From: Limnohabitans sp. T6-20
Lineage (GTDB): Bacteria; Pseudomonadota; Gammaproteobacteria; Burkholderiales; Burkholderiaceae_C
Direction of reading: 5' to 3'
Assembly (NCBI RefSeq): GCF_003063505.1
Contig: NZ_NERW01000002.1
Location: forward strand, 434,001-498,000
Length of the DNA stretch: 64,000 nucleotides
Shown here: positions 42,426-54,400 of the stretch, one piece after another
Numbering within the stretch: position 1 is the stretch's first letter
How the letters are laid out: each line of letters opens with the position of its first letter
Notes under the pieces: generated by a model
Database searches by the model: none
The model's input: only the letters and a program-made list of their open reading frames with translations
What the model was told of the DNA's origin: nothing
Position numbers and translations under genes: made by a program

Positions 42426-45400
42426 GGCGAAGAATTGCTCCCAATTGTTGCAGTGGTGCGGCCAGTGTCACGCTTTTGGAGGCCCGCAGTTTTTCACTGA
42501 AGCTCATGCGGCCGCTCGGCGGGGTCTGGTTTTTGCTGATGCTGAGACGGAACACGGTGGACACCGCTTCGCCATCCTGGTCCATGGCGGTCAGGCGCAA
42601 CACCAGTTGTTCAGGCGCATCCGCTGGCGCTTGCACCAGCAGTTGCCCCGTTTTGCCGTTGAAGCGTACCCAGGTGGGCAAAGCCTTTCCGTCGTCCAGG
42701 GTCAGCGCGAGGCGCACTTCGGCGTCGGGGCTGATGTGCGCAAAGGCATCGGGGGCGATCAGGATCAACGTTGTCTCGCCACCTGGCACCAGCTGGTCAG
42801 CCTGTCCACGCAACACCGCGATGCGTCCATCGCCCACGCGGGTGACCACCACCTGGAAACCGTCCGCACGGGTCACCGGCGCGTCTGCCGAATACCAGTC
42901 GGTCGACTGCGGTGCCTGGCCCCAGTCCTGGCCTGCATTCATCCAGTTTTGTGTCGTGGATGGGCCGTCGTTCCACGAGCGCTTGCCGCTTTGGTTGTGG
43001 AGCCATTCGGTGCTCGGGCTTAGCCGCGAAGGCACAGGTTTGGGCAACTCGCCTTTGAGCGAAGTCCACAGCGAATCGGGTTGGTCCAGACTGCGGGCGT
43101 CGAAGCCGAAGGCGCTGAAGTCGATGCCTGATGGGGTGCCCTCTTTGCTGAAAAGGCTTTGCCCTTTATCCGCCAACGCGTTGGCAGGAGGGCTTCCGCT
43201 GTCGGTTGGATTTGGGGTGCTCGGTGCCACCGCTGGTTGCGACCGATCCAGGTTGAACGAATCGCTGCTTGTCGCTGTCGCGCCGTAGATGTTGGTCACT
43301 TCCAGGCTCACCTGAACGGTGCCATCGGCGAGTTGGCTCCAGTCCAGACCTTGGTAGGACCAGTTGCCCTGTGCATCCGTCGTGGTTGTGACCGTGATGC
43401 TGTGCTGCGCGTTGTCTGTCAGTGTCAGTGCGACAGTTTGACCCGCGCCAACGACCGAGGTCGTGCCGCTGATCAAGGCCGTGGCCAGTTCTTGTGCATT
43501 GATCACTTTGTCAGCCGTGAAGCTGGCGCGGTCGAGGTTGATCTCGGGCAGTGCTGCACTCATCGCCACAAAACCCGGATCCAGGATCACGCCGTCGGCC
43601 ATGCCGTCGTCGTCGCCGCGTCCGCCATCGCGGATGAAGAGGCTGACGGTGTCGGTCAGGCCGTTGCCGTTGCTGTCGCTGAAGACCGCGCCGGTGCCAG
43701 AGACGGCATCCCAGGTGAAGGCCCAAACGGTTTGCGCGGCTGCACTGACCTTGAAGTAGGTGTTGTATTGGCCTTCTGGCAAGCGCATGTCAATGCGATG
43801 GATCTGGCCCACATACTGGTTGATCACCTGCGCGGCCAGCAAATCGACCTGGCTTTCATCGACCAAGCCCGTGCGTATGATTTGTGGGTAGAGACGGAAT
43901 TCCAGCACATCGGTCACGTTGGCCACGGTTTGTGTGCCGCCCAGCGAAGCGCTGAGCAACTCAGCCGTGGTGGCCGCCCGGTTTTGGATGCCGTCGATCT
44001 GGATTTCGACCTTGAGGTAACCACCCTGGTTGAAGCCCGGATCGTCCAGCAGCTTGCTGAAAGTGGGCGATTGAACGGTGGCATCGATCGCCACGTTCTG
44101 GCCACCGGTCATCTGCAGGGTTGCCACATCGCGCTGGTCGGCATCGTCGATGCCGTCGGTGTTCAGATCGAGGAAGGCTTTCTCGTCAGTGAAGACGATG
44201 CCGTCGCCGTCTAACTCTTGCAGGTCAAGTTGGTTTTGCGGCGACACGATCCGGATGGCGGCAGACGGGCTGGACATGGAGACGTTGCCCGCGCGGTCTT
44301 CGTAGCGGTATTGCACATCCCAGTTCCCTTCAGGCAGCGAGGCCAGCGCCATGATGGTGTTGGTGGCTGCGTGGTAGAGGCTTGGGATGACCCGGCCATC
44401 GACCATCAGCGCCACGCGTGCCGCACCTGGAGGTGGAGCCACCGTGAGGCTGATCATGCCGCTGGGCGATGGGTTGGGGCCAATCAACACCGGGGGCTCT
44501 GTGGGAGCCGCAGGGGCTGTGGTGATCAGCTCGTAAGCCTGTTCCAGGCGATCCCCCGAAACGTTGCCATTGCGCACGATTTGCAGCTGAACCGTCTTGC
44601 CCGCACCGGTTTCCAGTTGCGCGTTGGCCCAATACAGCGTGGTGCCTTGCACCATGCCCGTCAGGTCAACCCAACCTGTGCTGCCCGCGGCAGAAACCAC
44701 ACCGTCCAGACGTCCGTACAGGCGGTCGTTGCTGCCCAGAGGGGCGCTCAGGCTGGCGTTGAGCGTTTGCAGGGCCTGGCTGGTGATGAAGTCGTTGGCC
44801 AGCATGCCCGTGTCACTGGACAGTTGCAGACCCGAGACGCTGGGCAGCCGGTTCATGACGGCGTAGATCAGGGCCTGCAGATCGCTGGCTTGGGCGACGG
44901 CGCTGCCATTGTCGGCCGTGGCCGCGATGCTGACTTTCAGGGCTTCCAGCTCGCTGGCGCCCATGCCCGATGTGTTCAGCCCCAAGGTTTGCAGATCGGC
45001 CAGGCTCAGGGCTTGGGTGTTGACCGCTGCTGCAGCCATGACCCGTTGCGCTGCAGAGGCCAAAGCTTCGATTTTGGCGACTGTGTCGACCTTGTCGGTG
45101 CTGAGGTTGCCGATGCTGCTGTTGAGCAGTTGCAAGCCTTCAGGCGACAGGCTGGCGGCGGCGTTCGCGCCAATGGCGCTGAAGGTGGCCGCCGTCGGGT
45201 CCTGGCCTGGTGTCAGGTCGGCCAAGGCACCGTTGGCTTCGCCCAAGATCAGCTTGTAGGCGTTGACGATGGCCTGGACTTCCGCACGGCTGTCGGCCAG
45301 CGCGCCGGTGACAGAGGCAGAGGCCAGTGCGCTTTGCACGGCCGCCAGGTTCTGGCTGTTGACCCCCGTGATGCCCGCGAAGCTGAAGTCCGCCGAGGTG

Positions 45401-48400
45401 GGCAGGGTGCCGGTGTTGTTTTCGGCGTATTGGGTGATGACGCTCAGCGCGTTTTGCTCAGCGGAGGTTTGCAGCAAGGTGCGCAGTTCAGCCAAGGAGT
45501 CAGCATTTGCCGCTGTCACGCCCGGGGTTTGCAGCATGGCCGTGAAAACCTGCAGTTGGCCACTGGTCACACCGGTGATGCCCAGGGCTTGCATGTCTTG
45601 CAGGGTCAAGCTGGCCGCCGAGGTTTGGTCATTGGCCAGGGCCATGATCTTGCCGACTGTGTTGGCCAAGGCTTCGATTTCCGAGACCGAGTCCACCGCA
45701 TAAAACGGCAAGTCTCCGATCACGTCGTTCAAAAGTGCCAAGCCCAGTGCGTCCAATGCGCCCGCGCGGGTGGCCCCGATGTTCAGGTAGTCCTGCGCAG
45801 TCGGGTCTTGGGCGGGCGTGGCATCGGCGGTGAGGCCATTGGCTTCGGCCAAGATGGTGCGGAACGAATCAACCACCGTCTGTGCTTTGGCCACGGTGTC
45901 CACCGAAGTGCCCGTGACCGCTGCAGAGGCCAGCGCGCTGTTGACCGCGAAGATGTTGACGCTGTCCACACCTGAAATGCCAGCGCGGGCGTAGTCCGCC
46001 GCCGTGGGGGCGGTGCCGCTGTTGGCTTGTGCGTATTGCGCAATGACGCCCAGCAGGCGGGCATTGACGCTGTCCACCAGGGCCTGCAGTTGGGCTTGGG
46101 TGCGTGCACCCGAGCCGTCATCGGCCGTGGCTTGCAGCGCGGTCAGCACAGCGGCCAGATTGTCGGCATGCACGCCCGCGATGCCCAGCGTGGCGAAGTG
46201 GGCTGCTGTGGCCTGCGGGCTGGCGTTGGCCGCCGTGTTCATGACGGCGTTCACGGCCAAGGCCAAAGCTTCGATTTCGGCGACGCTGTCCACTTGCGTG
46301 GCGTTGAATTGGCCAATCACGTTGTTCAGCAAGCTCTGGGCGGAGCCGTTGTCGGCCATGGCCGCGGCGGTGCTGGCCCCAATGGCGGCATAAGTGCTGG
46401 CCGTGGGGTTGACGTTGGGCGTGGCATCGGCGTTGCTGCCATTGGCTTCGGCCAGGATCAGGCGGTAGGCGTCGACCAGGGCTTGCACGCTGGCCGTGTT
46501 GCCCAGCTGTGCGCCGGTGACGGCGGAGGTCGCCAGGGCGCTCTGGATGGCCGCCTGGTTGCTCGCGTCAACGCCGGTGACGCCTGCGGTGGCGAAGTCT
46601 GCCAAGGTGGGCGCAGTGCTGCCTGCTGGGGTGGTGCTGTCGCCTGCGTAAGCCTGAATCAGCGCGATGGCCGCTTGTTGGCGCTGCTGCGCCAGCAGGA
46701 TTTGTGCATGGTCTTGCTGCGCCTGCGTCACCAGGGCTTGTAATTCGGCCAGGGTGTCGATGCCTGTTGCGTCGTTGGCCGATGCCGCTACCAAAGCCAG
46801 GAACACCGGCAGGTTGTCCGCATTCAGGCCGGTGATGCCCAAGGCAGCCAGCGAGGCCAGGTCGATGCTGGGCAGCGGTGTGGGCGCGGTCGTCAGTGCG
46901 GCCAAGGCTTGCAGCTGGGCCACGGTGGCGGCCAAGGCTTCGATCTTGTCCACGGTGTTGACGTCGCTGGCGTTCAAGTTGCCAATGGCGTCGTTCAGCA
47001 GGGCCAGGCCTGAGGCGCCCAAGCCTGCTGCTGTGGTGGCCCCGATAGCGGCGTAAGTGGCCGTTGTCGGGTTGCTGCCGGGTGTGGCATCGGTGGCGCT
47101 GCCATTGGCTTCGGCCAGGATGCTGTTGAAGGCATTGACCAACGTTTGCACATCGCTGGCCGTGGCCAAGCTGGAGGCTTGGACCGCTGTGGAGGCCAGC
47201 GCACTCTGGATGGAAGCCAGATTGCCTGCGTCTACGCCGGTGACGCCCAGCAACAGGAAGTCGTTGAGCACCGGCGCGTTGCCTGTGAAGGCGTGGGTGG
47301 CATCGCCCGCGTAGGTCTGAACCGTGAGCAAGGCCGCAGCAACGGCGTTTGCGGCCGCCTGGGTGACGAAGGCCTGCAGTTCGGCCAAGGTGTCCACCGC
47401 GCTGCCGTTGTCGGCGGACGCGGCGATTTGTGCCAGCACAAACGACAGGTTGTAAGGCGTGACGCCCGAGATGCCCAGGGCCGCGAAATCGGCCCCAGTC
47501 AGCGCCGGCGTGGGCGCGTTGCCTGCGGCGGTGGCCACGATGGCCTGCGCACGCACGGCCAAAGCCTCGATCTTGGTCACGCTGTCCACACCGCTGGTGG
47601 TTTGCGCACCGATGACGGTGTTGAGCAGCGATTGGGCGGCCGAGCCGTTGGCAAAACCTGCGGCGGTGCTGGCGCCGATGGCGCTGTAGTCGGCTGCCGT
47701 GGGGTTGGCCGATGCGTTGGCATCGGCAGTTGCACCATTGGCCTCGGTCAGGATGCGGTTGTAGGCATCGACCAAGGTTTGGATGGCGGCAGTGGCCTCT
47801 GCTGGCGTACGGTCTTCATCTGTCACAAACGATGAGCCGATCACAGAGACGCTGGCCAGCGCGCTGTTGAGTGCTGAGAGGTTGGCGTTGCTGACGCCGG
47901 TTGCCCCTGCGATTTGGTAGTCGCTGAGTGTGGGCATCGCGCTACCCGCCGGGGTGCTGATATCGCCAGCATAGGCTGCGATTTTATTGATCGCAGTTTT
48001 ATCAGCATCTGTAACGCTATTCGCGAGAACTAGGCTCACCAAAGCTTGCAACTCGGTGATGGAGTCAGACCCGGCGGCTCCTGCGGCAGCAATGGCTGTC
48101 AGCACGTCGTTGAAAGTGTTGGCCGTGACACCGGTGATGCCGATTGCCGCGAAATCGTCAGAGGTCAGCGCAGGCGAGGCCGTGCCGCCAGTGGCAGTGG
48201 TCATCAGGTCTGCCACGATGATCGCTAAGTCATTGATCTTGACAGTGGTGTCAACATCGTCCACTGCGAGGTTGCCGATGGCGTCGTTCAGCAGGGCCAG
48301 GCCCGCGGTGCTCAAGGCTGCTGCGGTGGTGGCCCCGATTGCAGCGTAAGTGGCCGTTGTCGGGTTGCTGCCCGGCGTCGCATCGGTGGCGCTGCCGTTG

Positions 48401-51400
48401 GCTTCGGCCAGGATGCTGTTGAAGGCATTGACCAGCGATTGAACATCGCTGGCGCTGGCCAAGCCAGAAGCCACAACCGCTGTGCTTTCCAGTGCGCTCT
48501 GGATGGAAGCCAGATTGCCTGCGTCTACGCCGGTGATGCCCAGTAACAGGTAGTCGTTGAGCACCGGGGCGGTGCCCGCGAAGGCCTGTGTGGCATCGCC
48601 CGCGTAGGTCTGAACGGTAAGCAGTGCCGCAGCCACGGCATCCGTTGCCGCTTGCGTGACCAGGCTTTGCAGTTTGGCCAAGGTGTCGACCGCGCTGCCG
48701 TCGTCAGCGGACGCGGCAATCTGAGCCAGCACATACGACAGGTTGTAAGGCGTCACGCCCGAGATGCCCAAGGCGCTGAAGTCGGCCACGGTCAGAGCCT
48801 GTGCAGGCGTTGTGCCTGCGGCCGTGTCCAAGATGGCGTCCACGCGCACGGCCAAAGCCTCGATCTTGGCCACGCTGTCCACACCGCTGGTGGTTTGCGC
48901 ACCGATGACAGTGTTCAGCAGCGATTGGGCGGCCGAACCGTCGGCCAAGCTGGCAGCGGTGCTGGCACCGATGGCGCTGTAGTCTGCAGCTGTGGGGTTG
49001 GCCGATGCGTTGGCATCGGCCGTTGCACCGTTGGCTTCGGTCAGGATGCGGTTGTAGGCATCGACCAGGCTCTGAATTTCGGCTGTGCTGTCCACCGCAG
49101 TGCCCACCACACCGGCCGTGGCCAAGGCGCTGTTGAGTGCCGACAAGTTGGCGCTGGAGACACCTGTGACGCCCGCGACCTGGTAGTCGCTGAGGGTGGG
49201 CAAGGTGCTGCCTGCGGCCGTGGTCGCGTCGCCTGCGTAAGCTGTGATGCGGTTGATCGCGGCATCGCGCAGGGCATTCAGTGCGGTCAGGTCGTTGTAG
49301 GCCTCGATCGCGGCGTTGACCACGGACTGGAGTTCCGCCTGGGTGTCGATGGCCGAGCCGGTGTCGGCGGTGCTGGCAATCCCGGCCAGCACGCTGGCCA
49401 GGTTGTCGGCGGTGACGCCTGCAATGCCCAAGGCCGCAAAGTCTGCCGCGCTCAGGCTTGGCGCAGGGTTGGGCACCGAGCTTTGTGTCGCCAGGCTGCC
49501 GATGGCGGCAGCGGAGGTGGCGAGGGCTTCGATCTTGCTGACCCGGTCCACGCTGCCAGCGCTCAGGTTGGCGATGGTGTCGTTGAGCAAAGCCTGCGCG
49601 GCAGAGCCATTGGTCAAGCTGGCGGCGGCGGTGGCACCGATGGCGCTGTAGGTCGCCGCTGTGGGGTTTTGCGTCGGTGTGGCGTCTGTGGCAGAGCCAT
49701 TGGCTTCGGCCAGAATCAGGCGGTAAGCATCCACTAAGGTTTGCAGTTCGGCCGTGGTGTTGACTTCAGCGTTGGTGATGGCCGTGCTGGCCAGAGCGCT
49801 GGCTATTGCCAAGCGGTTGCTGTTGTCCACACCGCTGACACCGGCTGCGCTGAAGTCACTCAGGGCGGGTGCGCTGCTGAGCGCCGCGTTGCTGTCGGCG
49901 AAGGCTTCGATCGCCGATAAAGCGTTGAAGCGGCTGACCGCGCTGTCGATGAGCGATTGCAGGGCAGTCAGGCTGTTGGCCTGTGCACCGTTGTCGGCAC
50001 TGGCCGCAATCGCCCCCAGCACAGCGGCCAGGTTGCCGTCGGTCACGCCGCTCACGCCCAGGCTGGTCAGCGCTGCCGCCGTCAAGGCGGGGTTGGCCGC
50101 GCTGCCTGCTGCGGTGGTCAGGATGCCGGTCACGGTGCTGGCCAGTGCGTCGATCTCGGTCACGCTGTCCACCGCGGTGATCACTTGTGCGCCCAGACTG
50201 TCGTTCAGCAAGGCCAGTGCATTCGCGCCTTGCGCTGTGCTTTGGGCGGCCAAGCTTATGTTGGCACCGATGGCCAGGTATTGCGCAGCGGTCGGGTCGG
50301 CGACCGTCAGGTCGTTGGCCGCACCGTTGGCCTCGGCCAGGATGCGGTTGTAGGCATCGACCAGGGTTTGCAGTTCGGGCAGCGTATCCACTTGAGCGGC
50401 CGTGATGCTGCTGGCGGCCAAAGCGCTGTTGAGCGCAGGCAGGTTGGCGCTCGTCACGCCCTGGGCACCCGCGACCACGTAGTCGTTGAGCGTGGGGGTG
50501 ACGGCGGTTTGCGGGGCATCGGCATAAGCCTGGAGGACGCCAAACGCGGCGTCGGTGGCCGCTTGCGAGCGCACCGCAAACAGCACCAGGGCCTGCAGTT
50601 CGTCAAAGCTGTCGATGGCGCTGCCATCGTTGGGCGAACTGGCAATGGCCCCCAGCACCAGCGGCAGGTTGAGCGTGTCCACACCCACCAGACCCAGCAA
50701 GGCCAGGTCGGCGGCGGTCAAGGCACCGGCGAGGGTGCCAGTGGCCGCGTTGGGTGTGCTGGCGGCGGTGAGCATCAGGCGTTGCACCACGCTGGCCAGG
50801 GCATCGATCTTGGGCACGGTGTCCACATCGGCACGGCCCAGTTGGGCGATGGCGCTGTTGAGCAGCAGCTGGGCACTGGAGCCGTTGTTCAGGCTGGCCG
50901 CCACGGTGGCACCGATCAGGCTGTAGTCGGCTGCCGTCGGGTTGGTCGTGGGCGTGCTGTCTGCAGCGGCACCATTGGCTTCACCCAGGATGCTGCCGTA
51001 GGCGCTGACGATGGCCTGCACTTCGCCGATGCTGTCGGTTTGCGTGCCCTGCACGCTGGCTGACAGCAGCGCGCTTTGCATGGAGACGAGGTTCGAAGCG
51101 GTGACGCCCGAGATGCCCGCCATGGCAAAGGTGCTTTCGGTGGGCACTGTGCCACCGTTGTTTTGCGCGTAGGCCGTGATGACGCCCAAGGCCCCATTCA
51201 CGTCGTTCACCAAGCCTTGCAGTGCGGACAGGCTGGCGATGGCGCTGCCATTGTCGGCGCTGCTGTCCACGGTTGCCAGGATGCGGGCCAGGTTGCTGCT
51301 GTCGACGTTTTGCAGGCCCAGCAAGGTCAGGTCTTGCGCTGTGAGCGCGGGCGTCGGGGTGGCCCCTTGCGCTGTGAGCATTAAGCGGTTGACCACAGAG

Positions 51401-54400
51401 GCCAGCGCGTTGAGTTCGGCGATGCTGTCGACCGCAGTCGGTGTGGCGGCGAGTACGGCGGTGTTGAACAGGCCAAAAGCCTCGCTGCTCAGGGCGATGC
51501 CGCCCAGCGAAACGCCCAGCGCCTGGTAGTCAGCCAACACGGGGCTGGTGTCGTTCAGGATGCGGCCATAGGCGTCTGCCAGGGCTTGCACTTCGGCGGT
51601 GCTGTCGGCCGCAGCGCCGTTCACGATGGTGGTGAGCAGGGCGCTGTTGAGGGCCTCCACCACTTGGGCTGGGCTCAGGCCCGCCACGGTGGGCAGCGTC
51701 ACGCCCGCTGTGCTGTAGGTCGCGGCGCTCGGCACGGCCAAGCCATTGATGGCGGCGTTGGCTTGTGCATAAGACGCGAGGGTGCCCAGCGCATCGGCGC
51801 GGGCCATGGCGGTGTCGGCCAAGCTTTGCAGCTGGCTGAGGCTGGCGAGCCCCGAGCCGTCGTCGGCTGTGGCGGCCACCAGTTGCAAGAAAACAGCCAT
51901 CGCCGAGTCGCTCAGACCGCTCAGGCCCAGTTGCGCCAGATCGGCAGCGGTCAGCACCGGGCTGCCGGTGCCGCCTGCAGCGGTGGTCAGCAGGCTGTTG
52001 ACGGTGGCGGCCAGGGTGTTGATGTCGCCCACGCTGTCCACGTTGGCGCTGGTTTGTGCGCCCAGACTGTCGTTGAGCAAGGCCAGACCGGAGGCGTTGC
52101 TCGCAATGGCCCCCAGGCTCACACCAATGGCTTGGTAGTCGGCCACGGTGGGGTCGTTGGCCGTGCTGTCGGCGGCGCTGCCATTGGCTTCGGCCAGGAT
52201 GCGGTTGTAGGCATCGACCAGGGTTTGCACCTCGGTCGTGGTGTCAGCCAGCGTGCCGGTGATGGCGGTGCTGGCCAGCGCGCTTTGAATGGCGGCCAGG
52301 TTGGTGCTGTCCACGCCGGTCACACCCGCTTGGGCAAAGGTGGTGGTGCTCGGTGCTGTGCCGCCATTGTTTTGTGCGTAGCTGCTGATGGTGCCGAGCG
52401 CTGCGGTGTAAGCATTGGTGGCGGCAGTCACAACCGATTGCAATTCACTCAGGCTGTCCACTTGGCCGGTGGTGGCGCTGGCAATGGCCTGCTGCACCAC
52501 GGCCAGGTTGGCGGCGGTGACGCCGCTCACGCCCAGAGTGCTCAAGTCGGCCAAGCTCGGGGCGTTGTTCAGGTTGTCGCTGCTGGCGGTGCCGATGACG
52601 CGGCTGACCTGTGCGGCCAATGCGGCCAGCTCGGTGTAGGTGTCCACCGCAGTGGGGGCCAAACCGCTGATGACGGTGTTGAGCAAGCTGGCTTCTTCGG
52701 CGCTGATGGCCGTCAGGCCCAGTGTGACGAATTGGGCTTGGCTCAGGCTGGAAGCGGTGGCGTTGTTGCTGTCGGCAGCGGCCAGCAGGGCGTTGAAGGC
52801 ATCCGTCACGCCTTGCACCAGCGCTGTAGTGTTGGTGCTGGCCGTGGGCAGTTGCGCCACGAAGGTGTTCAGGTGGGCCAGCTCGGCGCTGGTGACACCG
52901 TTGACTTCGGCGTCCAGATAGTCCTGCAGCTGCGGAGCGGTGTTGCTGCCGGTGTAGGCGCTGATCACGCCCAGTGCATTGTTGTAGGTGGCCGCTGCGG
53001 CATCGACGATGGCCTGCAGTTTGACCATCGTGTCCACACCCGTGCCATCGTTGGCGGTGGCTTCGATGCGTTCCAGAATGGCCGCCAGATACAGGTCGTT
53101 GACGTTGTTCAGGCCCAGGGCCGTTAGGCGCGTGACCGTCAGGGGCGCGGCCGGTGCACTGCCCAAGGCCGTGAGCATGAGGTCGCTCACGCTGTTGGCC
53201 AGGGCGGTCAGATCGGCATAGCTGCTGACCTCTGCGCTGGAGCGACCGTCCAGCACGTCATTGAGCAGGCTGGCTTCTGCCGCGGTGTCCATGGCGTTCA
53301 GGCCCAGGGCGCTGAGTTGCGCGCTGCTGAGCGCCATGTTGTTGTTGCTGCCATCGCCGTCCAGGCTGCTGCGCAGGGCGTTGACGGCACTGACCAGGGT
53401 CTGGATTTCTGCGGTGGTGTCCACATCCACGCCGACCAGTGCGGCACTGGCCAGGGCTTGCTGGACGAAGGCCAGGTTGGCGCTGTCCACGCCGCTCACG
53501 TTGGCTTGTGTGAATGTGCTCAGCACAGGCAGGGTGGCGGTGTTGCTTTGTGCGTAATCGCGGATTACGGCCAGTGCCGTGGTGTAGGCGTTCAGGCCTG
53601 CGGTCACGGCAACGCTCAGATCGGCCACGCTGTTGATGGGCGCGTAGCTGGCGCTGCCGTCGGCAATTGCCGCCCGGATGTTGGCCAGGGTTTCGTCGGT
53701 GGCTTGGCTCATGCCCAGCAATGCCAGGTCTTGCAGCGTCAGGGTCTGCGGGGCACTGGTCAGGCGGTTGATGGCGGCGGCCAGGGCGTCAAGGTCTGCG
53801 ATCGAGTCGACATCGGCCACGGCTTTGTCGCCAATGACGTCGTTGAGCAAGGCCAGGGCGTCGGGGTTGGTGGCGATGCCGCCCAAGTTCACGCCCAGGG
53901 TCTGGTAAGTGGCGGCCGTGGGGTCGCTGCCGGTGGTATCGGCCAAAGCGCCATTGGCTTCGGCCAGCACCAGGGCGTAGGCATCGACCACGGCTTGCAC
54001 TTCGGCCGTGGTGTTGACCAAGGTGCCGGTGACGGCAGAGCTGGCCAGCGCGCTGTTGACAGCGGCCAGCAGCACCGTGTTGGGCGTGCCATTGGACAAG
54101 CTCAGGCCGGTGACGCCTGCCGTTGTGTAAGTGGCCAAGTCGGGTGCAGTGCCGGTGTTGGTGTCGGCGTAGGTGCTGATGGTGGTCAGCGCTGCGCCAT
54201 AGGATGTGATGCCGGAGGCGACCACGGTCTGCAAGCTGGCGAGGCTGTTGATGCCACTGCCGTTGTCGGTGGAGGCGGCAATGGCCTGCAGCACCGAAGC
54301 CAGGTTTTCGGGCGTGACGGTGCTGATGCCCAGCAGGTTGTTGAGTTCGGCTGCGGTCAATGCAGGCGTGGGTGTGCCACCAGCGGCCACCACCAAGAGG

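Noticed and set aside
42418..44845. RTX calcium-binding repeats and type I secretion signal at the end of the giant protein
   Set aside because: No GGxGxDxUx nonapeptides were found; the acidic loops are EF-hand-like and isolated.
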